A DNA stretch of 64,000 bases from Lepas anatifera (lineage: Eukaryota; Arthropoda; Thecostraca; Lepadidae). The notes below the pieces were generated by a model. The model was given only the letters and a program-made list of their open reading frames with translations, was not told the DNA's origin and ran no database searches. Of this stretch, positions 1-10,786 are shown piece after piece. A program made the position numbers and the translations under genes. Location: positions 434,001-498,000 of the forward strand of contig JAOTON010002202.1 in assembly GCA_034440635.1 (NCBI GenBank), given 5' to 3'. Each line of letters begins with the position of its first letter. The first letter of the stretch is position 1.

Positions 1-134
1 AGCGATTAAAACTATTGTTTGATACTTCAGTGCCTTTTTTGGTCAGCTAAGGCATTCTGTCGCCTCTTCAAGCACCCGGCAAGAATATGGGCACGTAATC
101 CGTTTCCAGCTAATGCCCATCGTCGCTAATAATC

Positions 135-2195
135 GTACGGGCGGAGCTAATCAGGTGCCCCCTGAGCTCATCTGGTGCCCACTGAGCTGGTCTTGGCCCT
201 TTGAGCTGACCACGTGCCCTCTAAGCTAATCTAATGCCCCCTGAGTCATCGTCTGGTGCTCCCTGAGCAAATTATTGTGCCTCTTGAACCTATCCAATGC
301 TCTCTGAGTTACTCTTATGCCTCCGAGCTTGCCTGGTGCCCTATTAGCTGTTTTAGTGCCCCTTGCGCTGAACTGGTCCCCCTGGCCCGATCTCATGCCT
401 CCCGGAGTTGATCTACTGTCCCCTGAGCCAATATGCTGCCTCTTGAGCTGATCAGGTGCCCCCTGAGCTGGTTATTGATGTCTCCTTAGATGATCTGGTG
501 CCCTCTGAGCTGGTCTAGTGCACCCTAAGCTGATCTTATGTTCCCTGAGCTGATCTATGCCCCTGCTCTGGTCTGGGGGCTAGGAACTGATCTGACCCCC
601 AGGCTGATTGATCTGGTGCACCCTGAGCTAAAATAATGCCCCCTGAGTCGATCTGGTGCCTCCTGAGCCATCATTGTGCCTCCTGAGCCCATCCCATGCC
701 CTCTGAGCTAGTCTGGTGCCCCTGAGCTACTCTGATGCAGCCTGAACCTATTTGGTACCCTTTAAGCTGATCTGGGCCTCCTGAGTTGATTAAGCAATTT
801 CCTTAGCTGCTCTGGGGCCCTCAGCTGAGCTGGGTCCATTGAGGCTGATGTGGGCCCCTGAGCTGGTATGGGGCTCATGGACTGATTAAGTGCCTTCTGA
901 TTCGATCTGGTACCCCCGAGCTGATCTGGGCCCCGAGCTGGTAGGGGAAAACTGAGTTGATCCCTTGTCCTCTGAGCTGATATGGTGCTTCCTGAGCTGA
1001 TTAGACCCCCACTCTGGTTTGGGGACTAGGAACGTATCTGGGCCCCTGAGCTGATCGATCTGGTGCCCCCTGAGTAAATATATTGCTCCCTGAGCTGAAC
1101 TAATGCCCCCTTAGCTGATCTGGTGCCTCCTGAGTCATCATTGTGCCTCCTGAGCCCAGCTGATGCCCTATGAGCTAGTCTGGTGCCCCCTGAGCTAATA
1201 TGGTGCCCTTTGAGCTGACCTGGGCTGATAACGTGATTTCCTGAGCAGCTCTAAAGCCCTGAGCTGAGCTGGGCCCACAGAGGCTGATGAGGGCCCCTGA
1301 GATGGTGTGGGGCTCCTGAGTTGATTAAGTGCCTCCCGACTCGATCTGGTCCCCCCGAGCTGATTTGGGCCCCGAGCTGGTCAGGGACCACTGATCTGAT
1401 TGTTTGTCCCCGAAGCTGATCTGGTGCTAGGGCCGATCTGGTGTCCCCTGAGCAGCTCTGGGGCTCCTGAACTGATCGGGCCCCGAGCTGGTGAGGGACC
1501 CCTGAGCTAATTTGGTGCCCCTGACTTGATCTTGCCCCCTGACCTGACTTGAGGCCCATGGACTGATCTGGGGCCCCAAGAGCTGATCTGGGGCCCAAGA
1601 GCGGATCTGGGTTCTGGGTGTACCCTGGCTGGTCTGGGCGCTGAGCTTGTGAGAGCCCCTTAAGCTGGCCTGAAGCCACCTGAGGTGATCTGGCGCCTTA
1701 AACTATTCTGGGGCTTCTTGAACTGGTTTAAGGCCCTATGAGCCTATCTGGGGCCCATTGAGCTAGTCTGATGACCCCATCTCTGGGGCCACTGAGCTAG
1801 TCTAGTCCTTGGGTGAAGCATGATCTGCTCTGGGGGCCCTGATCTACATCAGTGGCCCCTGAGGTGGTCTTGAATAGACAGAGAATAAGAACACAAGGCC
1901 AACTCCCATCATCTCGGGGCGGGGTCACTGAGCTAGTCTAGTCCCTGGAGGCACAACTGGGGGGATGGGGGAAGCTACTCTGGAGGTCTCTGATCCACAC
2001 TTGGGCCCAGAGCTGGTCTTGAATAGATGGGAAATAAGAACACAATGGAAAATCCCCTTGTAAAATGGAGCTAACGAGGAATGGGGCATCACTAAAACGG
2101 CTTGTGATGCCTAGGCACCCATGGTTAAATAAATTGTTTATTATACTGGTAGATTCTGGGAAGGGATGATAAAAAGGCATGTGCCCCTGAGCTCA
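135..2195. repeat. Degenerate ~20-bp minisatellite with higher-order period
   Basis: The stretch is built from diverged copies of a unit close to TGATCTGGTGCCCCCTGAGC. Half of each unit (CTGAGCTGATCT) is better kept than the other half. Blocks recur at a longer spacing. The phrase around TCATTGTGCCTCCTGAGCCC occurs near 670 and again near 1137. The phrase around GAGCTGGG(T/C)CCA occurs near 827 and 1266. This gives a higher-order period of roughly 440-470 bp. Near 1868 and 2015 a flanking segment (TGGTCTTGAATAGA) is also duplicated. Open frames here follow from the repeat and are not genes. The same family returns at 46.4-47.5 kb and, inverted, at 60.2-60.4 kb. Confidence 0.85.
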
Positions 2196-3344
2196 GAGCA
2201 CAGTCCCCTAAACCAAGATTTCTACTAATAAATTTAAATTAAGAACTAGTTTTCACAATTTTTAGCCCTGTCATACCATCCCCATCCAAACCACCGGCCT
2301 GTTCACCTTTTCAATACTCTTAACTGGGACCGATCCTTGAGAACATGGAACTTGATAAACGCGTTCAAAATGTATCTCCCAAATTATTCCGGCAGCAAAA
2401 ATTGTATTCTTCCAAAATCACTATACCACTCCTCGTCCCACGGCGATTGTGGGAGGCGAGGAACTTAATCCGTGTTCAAACAGGGCTCACTCGTCATGAC
2501 AAAACCGGTGGGCATAACAAATGAATTTTCGACTCCAATATTTCTTAACTTGCACATGGTAACAGATATCACAGGTTCCGCTGATTTCTCTGATGTTAAG
2601 TACTTGCATGAGTTGGCTGATTTGCCCTTAAATCTATCCAATATCCTCTTGAGACTTTTTGTATACTGTGGTATACATTGGTTTGAAGGCAAGTATAGAA
2701 ATATCTCAATGGTAAATGTGTGTTTTAACAACTAGAGTACATTGCAATCGTTGGACGTTTTGATCTGTGGGCGATTTTTTCACTCAGCTTATTTTGTTTT
2801 TGGCTTTTGATCCTTCACGATGGCGGCACCGCGGAAATCACAACGCGCAGGTACGTCCTCCAACCTTTTATCAATTTTTAGACTTTTATCCAAGCTTACG
2901 GCATACAAACTCAGAAACTAATTGAAAATATCCTCAAGACTATTATGACAAAAATTTTGTACGAACTATAGCCCACACCCCTTACATAAAGCAGTCCAAA
3001 ATTGATGCATACTGGAGTATAAAGGCTTCCAGAAGAAAATAAGAGATGAGGGATTACAATGTCTAATTTCTACCATTTCCATCTATGGAAACGAACTAAA
3101 TACTTGATCAAACAGATGTCTACAAATGACTTGAAAATAAGTTATCTTATTTGCGTGATAACCTTCCATTTTCCCCATGATGTATACTGGAGTATCCGTG
3201 GGAACCCAGGAGATCAACATTTTGTATATTGGAGTATACATTGGGCTCCTGCGGCAACGAGGAATGTACACTCCAGTATACATCGACCATCCAACAAATT
3301 GAGATGTACAATTACCCAAATGTTCCCTTATCACACTTTCCAAT
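2196..3344. other. No recognised gene; recurring palindromic motif
   Basis: I recognise no protein family here. The most visible structure is a short dyad close to GTATACTGGAGTATAC. It is present in variant forms near 2658, 3009, 3182, 3226 and 3267, and once more near 5698. Open frames on both strands at 2465-2735 and 3059-3472 overlap each other and look like chance frames. Confidence 0.5.
2820..2850 (+). CDS. Possible first coding exon (weak)
   Basis: ATGGCGGCACCGCGG opens a short frame reading MAAPRKSQRA. It stops exactly at CAG followed by GTACGT, a good 5' splice site. The ATGGCGGC context also resembles a YY1-type site near a transcription start. I see no partner exon with a recognisable product downstream, and ten codons are too few to identify a family. 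Chance is a real alternative. Confidence 0.15.
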
Positions 3345-3352
3345 GCTGCACC

Positions 3353-3637
3353 CATTGGCGGACGCAGAAGGGGGCTTTCCGGCCATGCCCCCAAAGGGCT
3401 GGAGGCGGGCCAAACTCTTTTGCCCCCAAAGGCCGGATAATTTTTGAAAAAAGGTTTACACTAAGTCTGTAGATCTGTAGAGCAAAAATATTTCGCCCCC
3501 CGCCAGGAGAGCGATCATGTACTTGGAGGGGTAGCTTATACTAGGTCTGTCGACCACCCAATTGACCCTCCCACCCCAGGAGGAGAGGCAGACATGGGTT
3601 TGCCCACCCTCCAAACTCGTGTCTGCGTACGCCCGTG
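3353..3637. mobile_element. hAT-type MITE, 285 bp, perfect 8-bp TSD
   Basis: Inverted termini CATTGGCGGACGCAGA (left) and CACGGGCGTACGCAGA (reverse complement of the right end) enclose a G/C-rich, non-coding body. The direct repeat GCTGCACC flanks it exactly on both sides (3345-3352 and 3638-3645). An 8-bp duplication with CAGNGGCG-like ends is the signature of hAT non-autonomous elements. It sits immediately upstream of, or inside, the decayed piggyBac gene, so it inserted after or during that element's decay. Confidence 0.9.
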
Positions 3638-5130
3638 GCTGCACCTGTCCTCAAAACGGCCGACAAGTCCTACAAGTCATCGAACAGTTAGGAACTCGGA
3701 CCTCGGCCTGTCAATTGACTCATCCGAGGAAGAGTTTGTCCCAAATCAGAGGGAAGAAGGTGGCCTGGCGGGAAGTGATACTGACGTAGAATGCGATGAA
3801 GGAATACAGGCGCTAGGGAGACCAGACATCCCCTTCCAGAACCCTGTTCTTCTGTCAGGTGGCAGTTTCTGTCCACTGCACTACCTACTTGGATACGCAT
3901 GTACTGGTCCTCAAAACCAGGATAGCTGCCATCGCTGATGCCATCAGAAAGAGTCGATACCACCAAATCAGGACAAAACGGAAGGCAGTGTGCGATCAGG
4001 GATCTCTCAAAAGAGAGGGCTCAATATCGCCTATGGAAGTGAGACCAGTGCTGAAATTTGTCCGCACTGGATGCCTGGCTGTTCCTAGACCATCCGAAGT
4101 CGGCAACGATGAGTAGATGATTCCTTTCAGGGGAAAGACCAGCCTGAAACAATATATACCTAAAAGCCTAACCCGGAAGACATCAGGGACTTCGTTTAGG
4201 CGTCACCAGATGGTCAGGTGCTTGACTTCGAGCCATATCAGGGACAGAAGCTGTGCGAAGGGGACCCACCTCAGGGAAAACCATGGACCTTGGCTGAGTC
4301 CGTGGTCACCCGACTTACAAAGTCCCTGCCACTAGGGACAAGCATCTACTTCAACCGCTACTTCACCACCATCCGGCTACTGGACCATCTCCGCGTCACC
4401 AAGTCCATGAATGGGACTGGCACAATCCGAAAACTCAGCATCTCAAGGGAGGCAAGCTCCTCTGAGAAGGAACTGAAGAGGAAAGAACGAGGCACAAGCG
4501 TAATGTCGGTAAGGAGTGACGGTGGTGTGGCTGTGTGCGTCTGGCAAGATAACAAGACGGTGTACCTGGCGCCCAACGAGCACGAAGAGAGCCAGAAGAC
4601 CAGGCGAGACGGTACAGCCGGAAGGAGAGGCGGTACATAACATCAAGCGCCCTGATGTCATCCGGGCCTACAACTCGTACCTCAACGACAGAATGGTGGC
4701 TCACTATCGCTCCTGCGCCAGGACCAGCAAGTGGACAGTGAATGTAATGCTTCATTTTCTGGACTTGGCAGCAGTCAACGCTTGGATTGAGTACAAAAGG
4801 GACTGTGCCCTGCTCGAAACGCCGGACTCGGATATTATAAAGATGCTGGAGTTTAGTACCAGCTTGCAGAACAACTGCTGGAAGGTAACATCACCAGCGA
4901 CTCCAGCACCACCAGCACCAGCTGCAGCGAAAGCGAATAGGACCAGGACATGGGCAAAAAGTCCGCAAACGAATGAGGCTGCTTCCATCGCCAAGCACTA
5001 GATAAACGGATAGCATCTCCCGAAGGCCACACAAGATCGGGCTTCAAGAGATGTCGTCTTACGGGCTGCCACAAGCTGACAGGCACCGAGCATCGCAGGT
5101 GTAAATACACCTATGCTGCCTCCGGAGCGT
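3638..5130 (+). pseudogene. Decayed piggyBac (PGBD-type) transposase
   Basis: Translated pieces in shifting frames line up with the piggyBac DDE transposase fold. An acidic N-terminal stretch (DSSEEEF...DTDVECDEG) lies near 3715-3810. A segment TRIAAIADAIRKSRYHQIR lies near 3920-3975. MEVRPVLKFVR...VPRPSEV near 4032-4100 runs into DE*MIPFRGKTSLKQYIP, where the TAG at 4114-4116 stands where the family usually has Gln. DFEPYQGQ follows near 4222, then IYFNRYFTT near 4344. VIRAYNSYLNDRMVAHYR and LHFLDLAAVNAWIEYKRD lie near 4655-4800, and a Cys-rich tail near 5040-5105. The first catalytic Asp (in NDE*MIPF) survives. The second is Asn (YFNRY). The GGVDLxD block with the last Asp residues is missing. 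Frameshifts fall near 4165 and 4610. The gene is certainly inactive. Family assignment is from motif order and is secure. Confidence 0.9.
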
Positions 5131-5239
5131 GATTGCTTCTTCCTCTACCACACCAAAACGAACAGGTCATCGGAGCGCCGTTGAAGACAGGAAGGAGAGA
5201 GTCAACTGCTCAACCCATCACACTGTACTGAAGGTTGTG

Positions 5240-5514
5240 CAGGGCGTAGCCAGGGGGCGGCAGGGACAGCCGCCCTCCTGAGGGGCCCGAAGGGCCCTCT
5301 AAGGACACGAGCCGCGCGAAGCGCTGCTCGCCTGCGCTATGCTCTGTGGCCAAATTTGACATTTTATACCAGACAGGGCCCTCTTGAGCCCTCTTCAGCA
5401 CTCTATTCTGTAACAGGAGGGTCCTTCTTACCCATCAGGGCCCTTTCGGTGCTGTCGCAGGGGCCCTATTCGGGGTGCCGCCCCTCCCTGAGCGAAATCC
5501 TGGCTACGCCCCTG
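5240..5514. mobile_element. hAT-type MITE, 275 bp
   Basis: The ends are CAGGGCGTAGCCAGG and, as reverse complement of the right end, CAGGGGCGTAGCCAGG. The body is G/C-rich with repeated GGGCCCT blocks and no coding signal. The flanks AGGTTGTG and AGGTAGCA match at 5 of 8 positions, consistent with an old 8-bp target duplication. It lies just after the piggyBac remnant. Confidence 0.8.
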
Positions 5515-5961
5515 AGGTAGCAGGTCACATTAGGTGGCCATAAGACAATGTGCCATTGGGCGTCTCAGCGCATTAAGCATCCGTGTCTCAATAAACATGT
5601 CTCAAGCTCTCATGACCTGAATAAACAAACGAAATGTGACGTTTCTCTACCTGGTTCATGGTCGGATTCCAGAGTTTTCTATATGCTTTGGGACTTTTGT
5701 ATACCACAGTATATGCTACTACGCATGCGCAACAAATGATTCGACAGAAATTTTTTCAAAAATGCATTTTTGGGACCGCATAAGGCACATATAAGATTTT
5801 CACCACTTTTCGTTTGGTACATTTTTCTCGGGTCTCAAGGGATATAGTCGTGTTTTGGCTACTTCCATGACATTTTAATGATAATTTTCTTTTTCGGTTT
5901 TAATCGAGTTTTCCTTATCTCGTCAATGCTTGATTTGTATTTGTATTGAACCAAAGATGCC

Positions 5962-5963
<2 letters not shown>

Positions 5964-6047
<84 letters not shown>
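5964..6047. repeat. (TA)n microsatellite
   Basis: About 84 bp of uninterrupted AT dinucleotide. It creates artificial Tyr-Ile open frames on both strands. Confidence 0.98.
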
Positions 6048-6051
<4 letters not shown>

Positions 6052-6089
6052 CAAAGATATAATAAGTTTTTTTAGGTTACGTTAAAAAG

Positions 6090-6160
6090 TGCACTTTTTC
6101 CCGGGGTGCCCCTCAAAGTTGATGTGCTCCCCCCATACCAGAACTCTGGCTGCGCCCCTG
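6090..6160. mobile_element. Right terminus of a hAT-type MITE
   Basis: The reverse complement begins CAGGGGCGCAGCCAGAGT, the same terminal motif as the neighbouring MITEs. It runs into a C-rich body. I could not find the matching left end, which may have been lost near the TA microsatellite. Confidence 0.55.
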
Positions 6161-6526
6161 CCCACTACGCAGAATTCCACCAAACTTTTACCCATGGTCC
6201 TCTATACAAAAGAACAATTTGGGTCCATTTACAGGTCCAAAGGTCAAAGAAGTCACCAGATGGAGGTCATGAAAGTTTCGAGGCTAACACAAGCATTGGA
6301 TTAGAAATAATTTTTTATCTTAAAAGTGGCTGATCTAAAATAATTTGTATGGATATCGCTGGATAGAAGATACAACGGGTCAAATAAAAACTAGAAACTT
6401 TGGCTTCAGGTCAGGCTTTGACCTCGTGGCCTTGTAACCTCTTCTTTAAATTCATCATTAAAAAAAAATCATATTCTTTTTATATACTTTTGATATACTT
6501 TTTCTAAATCATATACTTTTTCAGTG

Positions 6527-6915
6527 TGATGGCAATAAAAACCCCATACAAAGCCCATGGGAGAGGCAAAATCAAGGGGGGTCCTGACCCACTCAACTCC
6601 CCCGGGATATCCACCCATGCACCTAGGTAAATTTGTCTCTTTCGCTCCATCTAATAAGTTTTGAGGCGACCAAAGCAACGCGGGTTTATACGCTCAGCGT
6701 CGTGTCAGCATGAGGTCACGTCGCCATAGTTACCAATGGTCACGTGATCGTCTGGGAGGAAAAGCTTGGGAGGGGGTATATTTTTACTCTCGTTCGTTTT
6801 GTCTCCGTGAACGATGAGCCCTGGGACATGGTGGAAATCCCGGGGGTGTTGGGGGGGTCAGGACCCCCCTGGATTTTGGGTCTCCCAAGCTTTGTATAGG
6901 GCTTGTATTGCCGTG
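6527..6915. mobile_element. Fold-back element with ~85-bp inverted arms
   Basis: The left arm (6527-6615) and right arm (6830-6915) are reverse complements over about 85 bp. They share blocks such as GGGGGGTCCTGACCC and CCCCCGGGAT. A non-repeated centre of about 215 bp lies between them. No coding capacity is seen. No clear target duplication was found, so the superfamily is open. It could be a MITE or an inverted duplication. Confidence 0.75.
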
Positions 6916-7184
6916 CCAGCGTTAACCCACCCAGGACCTCCCTGGATCCAGAAGGGATCTACAGCCATGCCTGGGACAAATAAATAATAAATCATGTGGC
7001 TACCTTTATTCAAATCCCATTATAAAGGGGCAACAACTTCCCTTTAAGTCTGAAATGGTGACACTTACAACTCCCCGCTGCCGATAAAGATGGGCTAAAT
7101 CTTAAATTCAGTCAGGCGCGAGATTCAACAAGATTTAAGCATTGTCGCAATATTCATCCCAGTACCATTTTAAAATAAACTTAC

Positions 7185-7669
7185 TTTTTGCTGCTTCACT
7201 GCGGCATCTGAAACAACGAAACAGAGTTAAAACCAGCACAATTACAAGAAGACACGATAGGCTGATCATTGGCCTGCATTGGAAGAGAGAAAATACTACG
7301 AGAACAAAATAACTGACAATTTCCTCCACAAGCATATACAGCTAAATTTCACTTCGACACATTTTGTGAAGAATAACGGTATTCAGAAAATCAATCAGAG
7401 GCCATTGATAATGAGTTCAGGCCGGCACTTCTAACAGAGTCTTACGCTGGAGCTGTCAGCCAGCGAAGAGTTATTTGCAATTTTGGCCAGTTTGTGAACA
7501 TGATCATAATGAAAATGTTTCGGAAAATTTTACGGTACTTGGTTGGTACGGTATCCCAACAATAATTGTTAGAGATAAGATCTGTTTGACATCTAGCTGC
7601 CATATTATCCCAGACCTTTTCTAAAAAAATCACCAAATTAGACTCACGAATGACCCGGAATGAAGCCAT
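7185..7669 (-). CDS. Candidate two-exon fragment with a membrane segment
   Basis: The first segment (7669 down to 7446) opens with ATG and reads MASFRVIRESNLVIFLEKV... to RWLTAP. It ends at CCAGC followed by GTAAGA. The second (7273 down to 7185) follows a pyrimidine-rich acceptor (TCTCTCTTCCAATGCAG) and ends at AAAAA followed by GTAAGT. Joining them removes a 172-bp intron and keeps frame: GC plus G makes Ala, then PMISLSCLLVIVLVLTLF. That gives about 20 hydrophobic residues followed by RCFRCR, a typical single membrane span with basic stop-transfer residues. Splice signals and compatible phase support it. I do not recognise the protein, the codons look A/T-rich, and no further exon was identified. 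The open frame through the intron and chance are alternatives. Confidence 0.4.
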
Positions 7670-8012
7670 ACTTGTTTCCCGGATACGGCTGACTTAAAAT
7701 GAGCAAAAATGCACGGATAATACCACTCTCAGGACTTTTTGCAACATTGGTGACAACGACAGAGAACGGTGGTTAGTTGGAAGAGTTTTCGTGACCATTT
7801 CGAAGATAGGTACTATGTTGTCACGTTTCCGAAAGCTCGGAAAATCCGCTGGCTAATAGACAGTCTGCATAATTTTGTAACTTTGAGCACGCATAAATCA
7901 CACGAATACTGTCATTTGTCTAGTCTGTAGGCTTTGTGACTGCTGACAACACGCAATATGAACTTAACGGTTTTTTTCTGACACATTGAATCTGCTTAAA
8001 ACTGTGTCTGAA
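7670..8012. other. Nothing recognised
   Basis: Unique-looking A/T-rich sequence between the candidate exons and the PLE palindrome. No motif or repeat stands out. Confidence 0.5.
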
Positions 8013-8014
8013 CA

Positions 8015-8103
<89 letters not shown>
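8013..8103. repeat. (CATA)n-(TA)n compound microsatellite
   Basis: CATA repeats pass into a pure TA tract. It lies at the outer end of the left PLE arm. The mirror copy has a TA tract at the equivalent point (10787-10850). In the PLE reading frame the tract encodes Tyr-Ile repeats. Confidence 0.95.
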
Positions 8104-8107
<4 letters not shown>

Positions 8108-8755
8108 CATTAAATACAATTGCTTGTTTAGCCGCAGAAAGTTTTTCAGATTTAGATTCAATACTACGAATAAGTTTAATGTTATTTTTGGTATGTTTGT
8201 GCAAAGTCGTAGCAAAGGACATAAAATAGGTTTAAGTTTCACATAGTAATATTTCACCAAGCTTATGGCATGATCACACACAAAATCGACGCTCTTTAAA
8301 AGTATTAATCAGTTTGAATTTTTGAATCCTAATATGAAAGCGCACAGCATATCGACAAATGATCCTTCAACACAAAAATACCAAGCAAACACCTCAATCA
8401 CGTCTAAAACATCACATATCACAAATAACAGGAATAAAACACGCTTACAATGCTTCCTAAATATTCACCGAATATTCCTATCATATAGGGGAAGGTGTGT
8501 GAGTTGTTTGGTGTGGATGTTGATGATGGGTGACGTGTCTCGGATGTACAGTGTTTCTAGTGTCGTGAGTCTGCGATGATCAGTGCACTGTGCTAGGACT
8601 GTGGTGTTTTCTGTCAATATGTTTCGTGTGATATCTGTGTTGTGGTACTCCTGCATGTGTCGTTTAGGTGATCCTTCCTGTAGGTGCATGGTGAGTCGTC
8701 TGCTGAGAGATGTGGTAGTCATACCAATGTAACATACCTTTCGTACCATTGGTAT
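8104..8755 (-). pseudogene. Penelope-like element 3' end (GIY-YIG) plus start of next copy, left arm
   Basis: On the minus strand, CYIGMTTTSLSRRLTMHLQEG (8465-8740) is the GIY-YIG endonuclease region of a Penelope-like retroelement. It continues to the conserved C-terminal LETLYIRDTSPIIN and a stop. After about 250 bp of trailer, an N-terminal PLE segment begins (near 8222: LIRSIESKSEKLSAAKQAIV, then FNEQ) and runs into the TA microsatellite. The order C-terminus then N-terminus is the tandem, pseudo-LTR arrangement known for PLEs. The reverse transcriptase core is absent, so it cannot act alone. The same sequence is repeated inverted from 8886. Confidence 0.85.
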
Positions 8756-8865
8756 GACTACCACATCTCTCAGCAGACGACTCACCATGCACCTACAGGA
8801 GGGATCACCTAAACAACATGCAGGAGTACCACAACACAGATATCACACGAAACATACCAATGTTA
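8754..8865 (+). pseudogene. Extra partial PLE GIY-YIG copy at the palindrome centre
   Basis: A third, short copy of the GIY-YIG segment (TTTSLSRRLTMHLQEGSPK, then HAGVPQ after a 2-bp deletion) sits between the two long arms. It ends in a run of CCAATGTTACCAATGGTA repeats at 8866-8900. It looks like a product of the rearrangement that made the palindrome. Confidence 0.8.
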
Positions 8866-8885
8866 CCAATGGTACCAATGTTACC

Positions 8886-10784
8886 AATGGTACGAAAGGT
8901 ATGTTACATTGGTATGACTACCACATCTCTCAGCAGACGACTCACCATGCACCTACAGGAAGGATCACCTAAACGACACATGCAGGAGTACCACAACACA
9001 GATATCACACGAAACATATTGACAGAAAACACCACAGTCCTAGCACAGTGCACTGATCATCGCAGACTCACGACACTAGAAACACTGTACATCCGAGACA
9101 CGTCACCCATCATCAACATCCACACCAAACAACTCACACCTTCCCTATATGATAGGAATATTCGGTGAATATTTAGGAAGCATTGTAAGCGTGTTTTATT
9201 CCTGTTATTTGTGATATGTGATGTTTTAGACGTGATTGAGGTGTTTGCTTGGTATTTTTGTGTTGAAGGATCATTTGTCGATATGCTGTGCGCTTTCATA
9301 TTAGGATTCAAAAATTCAAACTGATTAACCCTATTTCCGGCAGGGGGCTAATATTGCCCCCTTCAGGTTTTTCGAGAATATCTCCGAAACGGCTTGCGAT
9401 AGAACTTTGAAACTTCCTGACTTTTCCTAAAACTAGTACAGGCAGGTTTTCTGAAATTTTCAAGATTATATATTTACCAGAGGCGGAGCTATGGCTGGGT
9501 TTTGGGGAGGTTCTATCCACAAACCAAGTATTATCGTATGCGATGGGTTTTTTGTAAAAGGAAGCCGTTTCTGCTGATCCTGATACCAGTTATATGGTTT
9601 TATTATATCATTTTTATGTGAGATGATAGTGCATTCACAATTGTCACTATTTGTATTCATCAGGGGCGGTTACAGCAGTTCAAAATGGCGGGAATGTTAT
9701 CAAGAAGGACTAAACGTTAGTAAGTGGAAGACTGCTTACAGCCGTGTCAGGGCAATACAATTGGGTATATGAAAATTCAAAATAGTTATAACCCAATTCT
9801 AGATTACCAGAGGCGTGTCCAGTCACTACACATTTTCAAAATGTATATTCCCAGCCAGTATCACCGCCGCGACTCAATATCGTTGTATATTGAAAATGTG
9901 TTTCCAATCACCCCCACCCCCACGACGAGTCCTTGATCCGCCTATGTCACCCCCTTTCCCAGAGCTGCCATGGGAGGGTAAAAATTATCAGAAATTAAAT
10001 TTCAACTAGTCGAGGGACTAATATACTCATGCATATCATTCGCATATTGTTGGTATGTATTTTACCCCACTGTTTTACCTTACTGCATCCGCCCCTGATG
10101 AGTTTTTCACTTTTTCTCATTTATTTATGTGTCAAAGATGCTAAGCAGTATATGACGGCTTCTAATCCGCGTAACAAAAACTTTTTAGGTTGTATATATT
10201 TCCCTCATAGTCCTGGTCCTGGAACTGCCATTGAATTTCGAATTTTTGCGTAACTCGAGTATATGAAAATTTTGGGTCAATTATTTGTAAATCTGAACTA
10301 GTTTTGTGAAAATCGTACAACAGAGAAAAGGGTTATGGAAAATCTAAAAAAATACACAAAAATTGTATATTTTGCACGACCTTCTCCTAAAAAATAAAAA
10401 TTTTGAAATTTTCTTTTTTCAAAATAAAGTTTAGCAGCAGAGGAATCTATGGCACTTTGAATTTTCAAAATCGGCCGGTTAGATTACGAGATCTTAGGGG
10501 GCCGATATTGCCCCCTGCCGGAAATAGGGGTAGCCGGGAGCCTGACGGAAATAGGGTTAATACTTTTAAAGAGCGTCGATTTTGTGTGTGATCATGCCAT
10601 AAGCTTGGTGAAATATTACTATGTGAAACTTAAACCTATTTTATGTCCTTTGCTACGACTTTGCACAAACATACCAAAAATAACATTAAACTTATTCGTA
10701 GTATTGAATCTAAATCTAAAAACTTTCTGCGGCTAAACAAGCAATTGTATTTAATGAACAATGCATTAAAGAGAATCTGCTCCC

Positions 10785-10786
<2 letters not shown>
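8886..10786 (+). pseudogene. Penelope-like element 3' end plus next-copy start, right arm (split)
   Basis: This is the mirror of 8104-8755. GIY-YIG and C-terminus run from about 8900 to 9168. The trailer is cut at 9328 by a TTAA-flanked insertion and resumes at 10561. The N-terminal PLE segment begins near 10643 and reads AIVFNEQCIKENLLPKY into the TA tract. This copy keeps CIKENLLPKY, which the left arm has lost. The resemblance to the N-terminal region of the PLE at 60.5 kb (IRKIETLNRKLTNAKHAVIF) supports this as real element coding sequence. The arm matches the left arm almost base for base once the insertion is removed. Confidence 0.85.
9329..10556. mobile_element. TTAA-flanked (piggyBac-like) MITE, 1228 bp
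   Basis: The element starts CCCTATTTCCGGCAGGGGGC and its far end, reverse complemented, reads CCCTATTTCCGTCAGG. A TTAA lies on each side (9325-9328 and 10557-10560), and removing the element leaves a single TTAA that matches the uninterrupted left PLE arm. A second copy of the long left terminus lies just inside the right end. TTAA duplication and CCC-starting ends are typical of piggyBac-type transposition. No transposase is encoded. Remnants of other MITE termini (CAGGGGCGG-like, near 9661 and 10095) lie within it. Confidence 0.92.

Noticed and set aside
1..2195. A CRISPR-like repeat-spacer array
   Set aside because: Units are contiguous and degenerate with no constant spacer. The context is eukaryotic.
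3859..3990. Homology between the piggyBac segment KTRIAAIADAI... and the exon at 59831 (ARTKIQAIEAMA...)
   Set aside because: The likeness is limited to a short helical stretch and the surrounding sequence shows no piggyBac motifs at 59.8 kb.
5859..6050. Tyr-Ile repeat frames at the TA tracts as genes
   Set aside because: Microsatellite translation. At 8.1, 10.8 and 60.5 kb only the segments before the tract have PLE homology.
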